Shown here piece by piece: positions 1-9,400 of a stretch of 64,000 bases of DNA (position 1 is the stretch's first letter; the number at the start of each line of letters is the position of its first letter). The stretch is taken from assembly GCF_006065315.1 (NCBI RefSeq), contig NZ_CP040749.1:1426001-1490000 (forward strand), given 5' to 3'. The DNA comes from Aureibaculum algae. Its GTDB lineage: Bacteria > Bacteroidota > Bacteroidia > Flavobacteriales > Flavobacteriaceae. Below the pieces are notes generated by a model. That model worked only from the letters and a program-made list of their open reading frames with translations. It had not been told where the DNA came from and made no database searches. The position numbers and the translations under genes are program-made.

Positions 1-440
1 AAAAACGTTTTACCATCTGGTGACCATTCGTAACCTTGAATTCCTTGTTTGATATTGGTTATTTGCTCTGCATCACCTCCCAATCTATTTAAAGTATATA
101 GTTGGGTTTTTTCATTTTTTTTTGACGCTAGAAAAGATAAGTATTTGTTATCAGGACTCCAACGTGGAGAATTAGGGGAGTAAAAGTCTTTTGAGGTCAT
201 TGGAATTGCAGGTCCACCTTCAATAGAAATCATCCAAAGTTGTGACTGTGATTCGTCTTTTTTTAAATCCATTTCTGTGGTTAAATAGGCCACCCATTTT
301 CCATCAGGACTAATCTGAGGATCACTTACAGATTTTAAATTCATTAAATCAGCAGTGTCAATTGCTTTTTGACTATTCATTTGAAGACAAAAGCAAATGA
401 ATAAAATAGAAATACTAAATTTATAGAAGTTTGATTTCAT
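1..440 (-). CDS. S9 family peptidase, N-terminal part (cut by window edge)
   Basis: The frame opens with ATG at 440 and runs off the left edge after about 146 codons, so the catalytic C-terminus is not visible. Residues 1-24 are a signal peptide ending near QMNSQ. The rest shows TolB/WD40-like propeller repeats: SPDGKWVAY, SPDNKYLSF and EWSPDG, with QLWMISIEGG between them. This layout is known from the propeller of prolyl oligopeptidase or acylaminoacyl peptidases, which cleave peptides in the periplasm. A TolB-like protein without a peptidase domain cannot be excluded from this fragment. It is divergent from the SanA-like gene to its right. Confidence 0.75.
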   Translation of the reverse strand, partial: MKSNFYKFSISILFICFCLQMNSQKAIDTADLMNLKSVSDPQISPDGKWVAYLTTEMDLKKDESQSQLWMISIEGGPAIPMTSKDFYSPNSPRWSPDNKYLSFLASKKNEKTQLYTLNRLGGDAEQITNIKQGIQGYEWSPDGKTF

Positions 441-536
441 AATGTCAAAATTTAGTTAAGGTTCTAACAAATATATTATATAAAAGAATATTAATTTATA
501 TTTAGAAACAATTAAATTTTGCCAAACCTATTTTTT

Positions 537-1160
537 ATGAAAAAGAAAATTTTACTCCTCGTAATTATTTTATCTCTATTTGTCTTTATCCCTAATTACA
601 TTATATATAATTTTTCATCTGATAGGGTTTTTGATAATATTAATCAAATCAAGTCTAATAAAGTAGGGGTAGTGTTAGGTACTTCTAAACTTTTAAAGAG
701 TGGTAATATCAATCTTTTCTATCAATATCGAGTTGATGCGGCAGTAGCCTTATACAAGGCGGGGAAAATTGAATTTATATTAGTAAGTGGTGATAATAGT
801 TCCGTTAACAATCATGAGCCGACCGATTTTAAAAATGATTTAATTGCTCTAGGCATACCTGCTGAACGAATATTTCTCGATTATGCGGGTTTCAGAACCT
901 TAGATTCTGTAGTACGAGCGAAAGAAATTTTTGGATTAACAGAAGTAACTTTTATTTCTCAAAAATTTCATAATGAAAGAGCGATCTATCTTGCCGAAAA
1001 AAAGGGTATAACTAGTATTGGCTTCAATGCCAAAGACGTTGGAGGCAAATCAGGTACAAAAGTAATGATGCGTGAATATCTGGCAAGAGTAAAAGTTTTT
1101 GTCGATTTACTCTTTGGTGTAAAACCTCATTTTTTAGGTGACAAAATAGAAATTAAATGA
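537..1160 (+). CDS. SanA/YdcF-like DUF218 membrane protein
   Basis: About 207 residues. A lysine-rich N-terminus (MKKK) and one membrane segment (about residues 4-25) are followed by a DUF218 domain starting at GVVLGTS. The typical features are an early VVLG strand, the ILVSGDN segment, a later IFLDYAGFRT segment with the Arg-Thr-x-Asp-Ser run, and a FISQKFHNERA segment. In Escherichia coli, SanA and ElyC of this family affect envelope barrier function and peptidoglycan, but their reactions are poorly defined. I chose ATG 537 because the upstream in-frame TTG at 519 sits in a TTTTGC promoter-like stretch and would put charged residues badly. The gene converges with the Nudix gene, with 2 bp between the stops. 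Confidence 0.75.
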   Translation: MKKKILLLVIILSLFVFIPNYIIYNFSSDRVFDNINQIKSNKVGVVLGTSKLLKSGNINLFYQYRVDAAVALYKAGKIEFILVSGDNSSVNNHEPTDFKNDLIALGIPAERIFLDYAGFRTLDSVVRAKEIFGLTEVTFISQKFHNERAIYLAEKKGITSIGFNAKDVGGKSGTKVMMREYLARVKVFVDLLFGVKPHFLGDKIEIK

Positions 1161-1162
1161 AA

Positions 1163-1594
1163 TTACAAAAGACCACAAATTACCAACGCTTTTTCATAGG
1201 CTTGTGCTCTAAAGTATGTATTGTAGTTTGGTAATTCAGATGGGTTTATCCAAATTAACTCCTCAAATTCATCATCTTGAGGTATAAGCTTCATTTGATC
1301 ATTAAATGTTACCTTAACAATATTTAATTCTTGACTTTTAAAAATATATTTATCCTCATTTGGGTAAATATACTTTACTGTTTCAGTATAACTTTGAGAA
1401 ATATCATTAATAGTAATATCAAGATCCAGTTCTTCTTTTAATTCACGTATAATACCATCTACAAAATGTTCATTTTCATCTAATCCCCCTTGTGGGAATT
1501 TAAAACCGCCATCCCTCGGTGAAGAACCAATTAATACCTTATTCTCGATATTTACAATTACTGCCATTACAGCTTTTCGAATCTCCTGTTTCAT
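1163..1594 (-). CDS. Nudix hydrolase, RppH-like
   Basis: 143 residues, a single Nudix domain. The Nudix box spans G36 to L58, with E42, R50-E51 and E54-E55 in place to bind the catalytic metal. Asp57 replaces the usual Gly near its end. FPQGG just before the box resembles RppH and dinucleoside-polyphosphate hydrolases, so hydrolysis of a nucleoside polyphosphate or a capped RNA end is plausible; the substrate is not proven. The start codon lies 10 bp from the stop of the upstream gene at 1605. A TAACTTTG box there predicts an almost leaderless transcript. Confidence 0.8.
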   Translation of the reverse strand: MKQEIRKAVMAVIVNIENKVLIGSSPRDGGFKFPQGGLDENEHFVDGIIRELKEELDLDITINDISQSYTETVKYIYPNEDKYIFKSQELNIVKVTFNDQMKLIPQDDEFEELIWINPSELPNYNTYFRAQAYEKALVICGLL

Positions 1595-1599
1595 TCAAA

Positions 1600-1607
1600 C
1601 AAAGTTA
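1600..1607 (-). promoter_or_regulatory. -7 promoter box for the Nudix gene
   Basis: On the minus strand this reads TAACTTTG, a match to the Bacteroidota -7 element TAnnTTTG. It overlaps the stop codon of the gene at 1605-2090. It would place transcription start about 2 bases before the Nudix ATG. No good TTG -33 element was seen, so this rests on the -7 match only. Confidence 0.4.
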
Positions 1608-2090
1608 TCTAGAAAAAATGTTTTTAGGGCCTTTTTGAGCATAAATCTGAGGTTTTTCAGTATAAACTTGCGTTAGTCTAACAATATTATTAGACAATCT
1701 GCTAGTTGCTGAAAAAAGTTTTACTTGCGTAGAATTCGAATCTGATGCTGCAGAATAGGTATTTATAAGAAAAGTGTGATAATTTCTTATGTTATAGAAA
1801 TAGGAGGGATTCAGCAGGTCATTGTTTTCTAAATCAGTCGTTATTTTAGCATAGACTTTAAATTTAGCTTGGTCTATATTTGACATCGTTACTAAATCAC
1901 AAAATAATTTTACCTTTTGATTGAAAGTGAACTTGTTGTTAGCTAATAGTCCATTAATAGTTTGCATATCTTTCTTTGAAAGATGATTTAAAAAATAGTT
2001 GGAAATCAGGTCATCAATAAGGAGAGTGTTTTCTTTAACTTTTTTTTCTAATTCTAATATCATGTACAACAATTTTGAGCATTGATCCAT
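1605..2090 (-). CDS. Hypothetical cytoplasmic protein
   Basis: 161 residues, not recognised. It has no signal peptide and no membrane segment. It is mostly helical by eye, with a charged first third (LELEKKVKEN) and a polar C-terminus ending in KNIFSR. The segment around NKFTFNQKVKLFCDL is loosely reminiscent of the HEPN-like/MltR region, but the resemblance is too weak to assign a function. It is co-directional with the Nudix gene, only 10 bp upstream of it, so the two could be transcribed together in part. Confidence 0.55.
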   Translation of the reverse strand: MDQCSKLLYMILELEKKVKENTLLIDDLISNYFLNHLSKKDMQTINGLLANNKFTFNQKVKLFCDLVTMSNIDQAKFKVYAKITTDLENNDLLNPSYFYNIRNYHTFLINTYSAASDSNSTQVKLFSATSRLSNNIVRLTQVYTEKPQIYAQKGPKNIFSR

Positions 2091-2199
2091 TTAAGTTGAA
2101 TGGAATAATACAGTGGTTTAAAATATGATAGTTAGAAAAACAATTGATAGACTTCAAATATAGCGAATATAATCGAGTAAATTTATCAAAATCAACGAT

Positions 2200-2583
2200 T
2201 TACGTTTTTTTGATGGTAAATGGTATGTTTTGTCTATTATTTAGTAAAATAATAGCCGATAAAATAAAGACTGAAATGGCCAAATAAAAAAGTTTACCAC
2301 GATCTCCATGAATTGTAATTCCCAATTTTGTTAAGTGAGCATATATGGCTCCAGTAATAATAAGTAATGATAGTAATGCTCCTAGCCAAATAGTTTTGGG
2401 TATAAATAATAAAATTGCTGCTATCAATTCCAAGATACCTATTGTAATTCTACCATAAGGTTCAAGACCTAGGGTGTTAAAAATATACACACTGTCAGCA
2501 TGTGCAGAAAATTTAAAGTACAATGTTTGAACTAACACAAGGGCTACTATTAATCGTAAAGTGAAGTGAATTCGAGAGTTCAT
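2200..2583 (-). CDS. DoxX-like small membrane protein
   Basis: 127 residues with four hydrophobic segments: about residues 8-24, 43-62, 65-85 and 97-115. The motif YFKFSAHADS after helix 1 and the EPYGRITIGILELIAAILL helix match the DoxX/DoxX-like family, four-helix membrane proteins linked in some bacteria to redox or quinone metabolism. The actual substrate here is unknown. It is a single gene on the minus strand, divergent from guaA and separated from it by about 120 bp. Confidence 0.7.
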   Translation of the reverse strand: MNSRIHFTLRLIVALVLVQTLYFKFSAHADSVYIFNTLGLEPYGRITIGILELIAAILLFIPKTIWLGALLSLLIITGAIYAHLTKLGITIHGDRGKLFYLAISVFILSAIILLNNRQNIPFTIKKT

Positions 2584-2691
2584 GGCGATTTCATTTAAGG
2601 TTTAGACGAAAATCAATGAAGACCATACAGCTATATTCAAACAATTTATAAACAAATCATAAAAGGTCCTCAAGTTTTAGGAATTAAATTT

Positions 2692-2699
2692 TATTTTTG
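2692..2699 (+). promoter_or_regulatory. -7 promoter box of guaA
   Basis: TATTTTTG matches TAnnTTTG exactly and ends 4 bases before the guaA ATG at 2703. If transcription starts at the usual distance, the ATG is base +1 and the mRNA is leaderless. A convincing TTG at -33 is not visible. Confidence 0.45.
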
Positions 2700-2702
2700 C
2701 AG

Positions 2703-4235
2703 ATGCAAGAAAAAGTCCTCATTTTAGATTTTGGTTCACAGTTTACTCAATTAATAGCTCGTCGTATTAGAGAATTAAATATATTCTGTGAAATATTTCC
2801 ATTCAATAGTAACAAGTTTAACGTAGACGAATACAAAGCCGTGATATTGTCTGGTAGTCCATGTTCAGTAGATTCTGAAGATGCTCCCAAACCTGATTTA
2901 TCAAAAATTAAAGGAAAAAAACCATTATTGGGTATCTGTTATGGAGCTCAATATTTAGTTCATTTTTATGGAGGTAAGGTAGGTGCATCCAATACAAGAG
3001 AGTATGGAAGGGCTAAACTTTCAAAAGTAGATCATAGTGAAGAGTTTTTTACTAAAATTAATGAAGGTAGTCAAGTTTGGATGAGCCATTCAGATACTAT
3101 TTTAGAATTACCAAAAGGATATAAAAATATTGCAAGCACGGAAGATGTAGAGCATGCTGCTTTTAAAATAGAAGATGAGGATACGTATGCTATTCAATTT
3201 CATCCGGAAGTATATCACACCACTGAGGGCAAGCAAATTTTAGAGAATTTTTTAGTTAAAATAGCCAATGTTGAACAAAGTTGGACGCCAGATTCTTTTG
3301 TTGACTCTACTGTAAGTAAACTGAAAGAACAATTAGGTAATGATAAAGTTGTACTTGGTTTATCTGGAGGAGTTGATTCTACAGTTGCTGCAGTTCTTTT
3401 GGATAAAGCGATAGGAAAGAATTTATATTGCATTTTTGTTAATAATGGGTTATTACGTAAAAATGAATTTGAAAGCGTATTAGATCAATATGAACATATG
3501 GGACTTAATGTTAAGGGTGTCGATGCTTCGGCACGTTTTTTGAAAGCTCTAGAAGGTATTTCAGAACCAGAATTAAAACGTAAAGCCATTGGAGGTACAT
3601 TTATAGAGGTGTTTGATGATGAAGCACATCATATTCAGGATGTGAAGTGGCTTGCACAGGGTACTATTTATCCTGATGTAATTGAATCCGTTTCTGTAAC
3701 AGGTGGTCCGTCGGCAACTATTAAAAGTCATCATAATGTAGGAGGATTACCTGATTTTATGAAATTGAAAATTGTAGAGCCTTTACGTATGATTTTTAAG
3801 GATGAGGTTCGAAGAGTTGGTAAAACTATGGAAATTGACCCTGAATTATTAGGAAGGCACCCGTTTCCAGGTCCAGGATTAGGAATAAGAATTCTTGGAG
3901 ATATTACGGCAGAAAAGGTGAGAATATTACAAGAGGTTGATGCTGTTTTTGTAAATGGGTTAAAGAAGTGGAATTTATATGATGATGTTTGGCAGGCAGG
4001 AGCCATGCTCTTACCAGTAAATTCAGTAGGTGTAATGGGAGATGAGCGTACATATGAAAAAGTTGTAGCTTTGCGAGCAGTTTCTTCAACAGATGGAATG
4101 ACGGCTGATTGGGTGAATTTACCTTATGAGTTTTTACAAGAAACATCAAATAAAATTATAAATGGAGTAAAAGGTGTGAATAGAGTTGTTTATGATATCA
4201 GTTCTAAGCCACCAGCAACAATAGAGTGGGAGTAA
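2703..4235 (+). CDS. guaA: GMP synthase (glutamine-hydrolysing)
   Basis: 510 residues from ATG 2703. The enzyme converts XMP to GMP using glutamine and ATP. The N-terminal class I amidotransferase domain carries the triad Cys79 (GICYGAQ), His167 and Glu169 (FHPE). The ATP-pyrophosphatase loop SGGVDS lies near residues 220-225. The C-terminal dimerisation domain includes HPFPGPG and ends [10 protein letters not shown], the conserved family end. An in-frame TTG six bases upstream lies inside the promoter box, so ATG is preferred. It is followed after 30 bp by the LysM-protein gene, suggesting co-transcription up to the terminator at 6187. Confidence 0.97.
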   Translation: MQEKVLILDFGSQFTQLIARRIRELNIFCEIFPFNSNKFNVDEYKAVILSGSPCSVDSEDAPKPDLSKIKGKKPLLGICYGAQYLVHFYGGKVGASNTREYGRAKLSKVDHSEEFFTKINEGSQVWMSHSDTILELPKGYKNIASTEDVEHAAFKIEDEDTYAIQFHPEVYHTTEGKQILENFLVKIANVEQSWTPDSFVDSTVSKLKEQLGNDKVVLGLSGGVDSTVAAVLLDKAIGKNLYCIFVNNGLLRKNEFESVLDQYEHMGLNVKGVDASARFLKALEGISEPELKRKAIGGTFIEVFDDEAHHIQDVKWLAQGTIYPDVIESVSVTGGPSATIKSHHNVGGLPDFMKLKIVEPLRMIFKDEVRRVGKTMEIDPELLGRHPFPGPGLGIRILGDITAEKVRILQEVDAVFVNGLKKWNLYDDVWQAGAMLLPVNSVGVMGDERTYEKVVALRAVSSTDGMTADWVNLPYEFLQETSNKIINGVKGVNRVVYDISSKPPATIEWE

Positions 4236-4265
4236 TTCCGTTTTTAAATAGATTAATTAATTACG

Positions 4266-6164
4266 ATGAATAAAATAAAAATAACAATACTTTTTTTTCT
4301 TTTTGTAGTAGTTAGTGTTTTTTCTCAACAGAAAAAGTACATACCTCACAAAGTAACAAAAGGGGAAACGGTGTTTAGTATTACGCAAAAATTTGGTGTT
4401 TCTAAAGCCGAATTTTTAAAGTTAAATCCTGATATTAAAAATGATGCAGTCAGTATAGATCAGGTGGTTATTGTGCCGAACAAAGCTTACAATGCTGTAC
4501 CAGATATTGAAGATGGTGATTATGTATTGGATGGTTTTTTAGTACATAAAGTACTTCCAAAAGAGAATTATTTTAGATTGAGAAAAGAGTATGGAGCCTC
4601 TAAACGTGTTTTAAGAAAATACAATGATGTTTTAAGGATTGACGATTTAAAAGCTGGGCAAATTATTAAAATACCCGTAAAAAATGGATATCAGGTTAAT
4701 GCTAAAGAAGTAAAGGCTGAAGACAATTCGGTTAAACCTTATTTAGTTAAAGCGAAAGAAACGAAATACATGATAGCGAGGCGTTATGGAATTTCAGTGG
4801 CTGATTTAGAAAAGATGAATCCTCAAATTAAAGAAGGTTTGAAGGCAGATGCTATTATTAAATTGCCAAATAGAGAAGAAATACCCGATGCTATAAATGA
4901 CGATAACATAAGACATCAAGTTGAGAAAGGGGAAACTATTTTTAGTTTAAGTCAAAAATTTAAAATCTCTCAAGAGCAACTATTATTGTATAATCCAGAC
5001 TTAAAACTAGGAGCTAAAGAGGGAGGGATTGTTATAATTCCAAAAGTAGTATCTCTGAATAATAGAGAGGTTTTTACAGAGAATTTTTTATCTAACAATA
5101 CGTTGAAAGTGGCAATAATGTTACCTTTTGCTTCGGGGAAACCTAGATTGGATGATATTGCAACAGATTTCTATTTAGGAGCAGAAATGGCCTTAGATTC
5201 TTTAAAAAAGCAAGGATTGAATATCACGGCAAAAGTTTTTGATACTAAAAATAGTTTAACAGAGGTTTCTACTATTCTTAAAATGAATGAATTTAATGAT
5301 GTTGATGCTATTATTGGTCCAATGTTTTTAAATAATGTAAGATTTGTTTCTCAAAGTTTAGGAAATCAAAATACAGCAATTATTTCTCCTGTTTCCTCAA
5401 AAGATCACGGAGCATTTGCGGCAAAAAATACAATTCAAGATACACCTTCAGAAGATCAATTGTCGCAAAAGGTACTGGAGTATGTTAAAAAGAATTATAA
5501 GGGTGAAAATTTAATTGTTATTAAAGATGATATCCAAGAGAACCAATTAAAATATAATAAAATAATTGCTGAGTTAAAAGCAATTGATTCATTAGGTAAA
5601 CTCAGAATTTTAAGTCCGGTGAAAGGATATATTAGACCTGATTATTTTAAAAAGAATATATTAGATAAGAAAGAAAATTGGGTTGTATTATTGACGGATG
5701 ATTCTTCAGTAACTAATGATGTAATTCAGAACTTAGGGGTAATGCCAGAAAAAATTAGTATTACACTATTCGCATTGCGTTATCAAGCTAATTTTGAGAA
5801 AATTGAAAATCATCACTTGGCAAGAGTTAATTTGCATTATGCAACAGAAAACTTTGTAGATGAGAATAGTGCCAGCGTTCAGCAATTTATTTCGAATTAT
5901 AAGAAGAAAAATTATCTAGACCCCACTGATTATGCTTTTAAAGGTTTTGATATAACTTATGATGCTTTAGCTCGTATGGCAACGTATGCAATGGTAAACA
6001 GTGCTTTTTCAGGAGGTATTTCTGAAAGAATTGCAAGTAAATTTTTGTATACTAAAAATGGTAATAAAGGATATATAAACAAAGGTATATTCTTAGTAAA
6101 ATACGACGGACTCAATTTAGTAGATGTTGAAAAACCTAAAACTACGGAGATCATAGAAGAATAA
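4266..6164 (+). CDS. Secreted LysM protein with periplasmic-binding-protein-like domain
   Basis: 632 residues. A signal peptide (about 1-20, ending VFSQ) is followed by LysM modules. Clear ones start near residues 25 and 212, both with KGETVFS/KGETIFS, and one lies near 155. A degenerate fourth lies near 90. LysM binds N-acetylglucosamine polymers such as peptidoglycan. Residues from about 280 to the end look like a type 1 periplasmic-binding fold: VAIMLPFASG, DFYLGAEMALDSL, IIGPMF and AFKGFDITYDAL. This is the fold of branched-chain amino acid receptors and of LpoA-like synthase activators. A role in the envelope is inferred. It lies 30 bp downstream of guaA. Confidence 0.8.
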   Translation: MNKIKITILFFLFVVVSVFSQQKKYIPHKVTKGETVFSITQKFGVSKAEFLKLNPDIKNDAVSIDQVVIVPNKAYNAVPDIEDGDYVLDGFLVHKVLPKENYFRLRKEYGASKRVLRKYNDVLRIDDLKAGQIIKIPVKNGYQVNAKEVKAEDNSVKPYLVKAKETKYMIARRYGISVADLEKMNPQIKEGLKADAIIKLPNREEIPDAINDDNIRHQVEKGETIFSLSQKFKISQEQLLLYNPDLKLGAKEGGIVIIPKVVSLNNREVFTENFLSNNTLKVAIMLPFASGKPRLDDIATDFYLGAEMALDSLKKQGLNITAKVFDTKNSLTEVSTILKMNEFNDVDAIIGPMFLNNVRFVSQSLGNQNTAIISPVSSKDHGAFAAKNTIQDTPSEDQLSQKVLEYVKKNYKGENLIVIKDDIQENQLKYNKIIAELKAIDSLGKLRILSPVKGYIRPDYFKKNILDKKENWVVLLTDDSSVTNDVIQNLGVMPEKISITLFALRYQANFEKIENHHLARVNLHYATENFVDENSASVQQFISNYKKKNYLDPTDYAFKGFDITYDALARMATYAMVNSAFSGGISERIASKFLYTKNGNKGYINKGIFLVKYDGLNLVDVEKPKTTEIIEE

Positions 6165-6186
6165 AGAAAGACCTTATTGATTAATT

Positions 6187-6222
6187 AAAAAAGCCTAAAA
6201 TATTCAATTTTAGGCTTTTTTT
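6187..6222 (+). terminator. Rho-independent terminator after the guaA-LysM unit
   Basis: A 15-bp perfect stem (6187-6201 with 6207-6221) contains AAGCCTAAAAT. The loop is 5 bases and is followed by a T run. It lies 23 bases after the LysM gene stop. Confidence 0.9.
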
Positions 6223-6246
6223 ATGTGCTAAAAGTACTCTATGATG

Positions 6247-6319
6247 TAAAATAGGAAAAATCCCCTTTTTAAATGGGGGAAAACCCTTTTGGGTATACTA
6301 TAATTTTTAACTATCTTGT
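6247..6319 (+). repeat. Shared upstream element, copy A (before first hybrid two-component gene)
   Basis: About 73 bases closely matching 11295-11368 upstream of the second regulator. In order it holds TAAAATAGG, a CCCC-Tn-AAAT-GGGGG inverted repeat, CCCTTTTGGG, ACTATAATTTTT and ACTATCTTGT. It begins after the previous operon's terminator and ends 85 bp before the ATG, so it is promoter or operator sequence rather than a terminator. Confidence 0.75.
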
Positions 6320-6404
6320 GAAGGTGAAATGTATTGAAAGTCAATGTATTGTATTGTATTTTAATAGAACTATTTTAAGAATTAATCAAAGTTAATTTGA
6401 ATTC

Positions 6405-9400
6405 ATGCTGTTTATCAGAAAAAAATATTCTTACCATTTATTAATAATTCTGTTCTTCTTCACATTTTATAATTCATTTTCGCAACATTATCACCAAAGG
6501 ATTAAACATTATTCTTTAGAAGATGGACTATCGCAAACTACCATTTTAGATTTATTAAAGGATAGTTCAGGTTTTATTTGGATTGGTACCCAAGGAGGGT
6601 TGAATAGATTTGATGGGCAACAATTTAGGCATTTTAAACCTATTTCGGAAGATACCACGTCTATTTCAAATACATATATAAATAAACTTTTAGAAGATAA
6701 GAATGGAAATATCTGGATCGGCACCTTAAATGGTCTTAATATTTATAATCCCCAGTCTGATGTTTTTAATAAAGTATCACTAAGTACCTTTAAAAATGAG
6801 ATCATAACCAGTTTGGAAGTTCAAGAAAATGGGACTATTTGGGTGGGAACAAGAAAAACAGGAGTACATAGACTTCTTCCTTTAGGACAAAACAAATTTC
6901 AAAAAGAAAATTTTCTAAGTACTACTTCGATAACATCTTTGTTTATTGATTCACAAAAACAATTATGGATTGGAGGTTTTGAAGGTGCGGTCTTTATATT
7001 AGATTTGAACAATAGTGAAATTGAATTAAAACCACTACATTTAAATATACAAGGCCGTGTACAAACTTTTTATAGAACAGAAAAAAAGCTTCTAATTGGT
7101 ACTGAAGTAGGTTTCTACATTTATGATTTAATTACAAAAAATGTAAAAAGAGTCAATTTGAATGAACAGCATCAGGGCTTAACCAAACAAGTAACTGAAT
7201 TTCTTGATGCTGGTAATTTCGGGGTTTGGGTAGGTACAGATTCTGGAGTATTTCTATTCGATTGGAAAAACGAAAAGGTGTTGAATAAAATTGAATATCG
7301 TGAAAATGACATCAAGGGATTAAGTAATGATAGAGTGTATTCGTTGCTGCAACTTAATGAAAGTCAGTTATTTGTTGGTACTAACAGTAATCTTGATCTA
7401 ATAGATTTCAACATTCCCTACTTTAAGAATATTTCGAAAAATAAAAAAGGAGCACACATTCTGAATGATAATTCTATTTCTGCCATTTTTAAGGATGAAG
7501 AATATACATGGGTAGGAACCTCTGTTGGAGGGTTAAATTTAATCACAAGGGATAAAACCTATTACTTTAAGGAAGACCAAACTAAGCCTTATGGCATTAC
7601 AGGAAATGAAGTTCGCGAAATACTGAAGGATACAAAAAATCAAAGATTATGGATCGCTACTACTCGGGGTCTTAATATGATAGATTTAAAAACCTTTGAT
7701 CCCGATCTGCCAATTTTTAAAACATTTACGTACGACCCTAAAAATTCTAATAGTATTAGTAATGATTTTTTAAAAGGTATTACCCTGGATACTGAATACA
7801 ATGTTTGGGGAGCAACTTATGGTCATGGTATATTTAGACTGCAGCTTAGTAATGATAATACAGTTAGCATTATTAGGTTCAAAAATAACAAAAGCGACCC
7901 AAATTCACTTGCCAATGATTTTGTGGAAAAAATTTTTTCAGATCCAAAAAATACCATTTGGGCTGGTACGCAAGGAGGATTAAGTAGATTAAGTTTTACG
8001 GACAATTCTTTGACAAAGCCAAGTTTTATAAATACCACGGTACTTGAAAGTTCTCGAAATTCTAACGCAACAAGTATTGTACTTGACATTACAATTGACT
8101 CTAAAGGTAACAAATGGTTAGCATCCTCCACTCATGGGCTAAATCTGTATTTAGGAAACAACAAATTCAAAACATGGACAGATAAAGAAATGAACCTAGA
8201 TGGAATTATCTATAGTTTACAACATGATGATAATGATAATTTATGGATGGGAACAACAGCAGGTATCATACGGTTTGATCCTAATACAGAAGAGTTTAAA
8301 ACCTATGGTATCGAAGATGGTATTCAGAACAAAGATTTTAATATGCATGCCAAATTTAAAGATAAGACAGGAACTATATATTTTGGAGGAGGAGGAGGCC
8401 TCACATATTTTCATCCAAAAGATTTGGAAACAATAGACCATCCACAGTCGCTTTACTTTTCTCAATTACGGGTGAAGGATGAAATTGTTAAGACCAAAAA
8501 AGCATCGAAACCTTGGTTAACTAGTGCCATAAGCAAAACGAATAGTTTACAATTTAAAAATGACGAATTCCCTTTCTATCTAAACTTTTCAAGTATTGAT
8601 TACAGGCTAAACAAAGATGTCTCCTTTGCCTACAAACTACTTCCCACAGATACGGAATGGAATGTTCTGAAAGATCTTGAAATACAGTTCTTAAATCTCC
8701 CTGCTGGTAATTATACTTTACAGGTTAATGGGTTTTCACGGGGTAAGGAATGGGAACAGCCACCTTTGGAGATGAGTTTGGAAATACTGCCGCCTTGGTG
8801 GTCAACTTGGTGGTCTTATATTATGTATGCTGTTATTGCGATTGCTCTGGCAGACAGGTTTTATCGCTTTCAGCTATCTAGAAAACTTGCCCTTGCTGAA
8901 TCTGATCGTCTTACAGGTCTAGATCAGCTAAAAAGTAATCTTTATACAAATATCACTCACGAATTCAGAACTCCGTTAACTGTAATTCTTGGAATGGCAA
9001 ATACGCTAAAATCAAATATTGAAGAAAAAGAATTTGATACTGCTGAAAAGTCGGTTGAAATGATTACCAGAAATGGAAATAATTTATTGAGACTTGTAAA
9101 TGAACTACTTGATTTAGCAAAATTAGAAAACGAAAAAATGGATTTAAATTTTATTAAAGGCGACATTATTCCTTTTATAAAATACCTCAGCGAAAGTTTT
9201 CATTCAATGGCAGATGAATCAAATATTAAGCTAACTGTTTATGCTGAAATTGATACGCTTGTCATGGACTATGATGTCGACAAACTATCGGCTATAACTT
9301 ATAACCTTATTTCAAACGCTATTAAGTTTAGCAACAAGTCTGATGGAAAAATCATAGTTCATATTAATCATAGTACAGTAAAGAAAAAAGAACATCTTAT

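Noticed and set aside
6262..6293. CCCC/GGGG inverted repeats before the first regulator read as a terminator
   Set aside because: A true terminator already exists at 6187-6222, and the same sequence occurs before the second regulator beyond another terminator. No T run follows the GGG arm.
6346..6360. GTATT repeated three times before the first regulator
   Set aside because: Short AT-rich microrepeat, not shared with the second regulator; likely chance.
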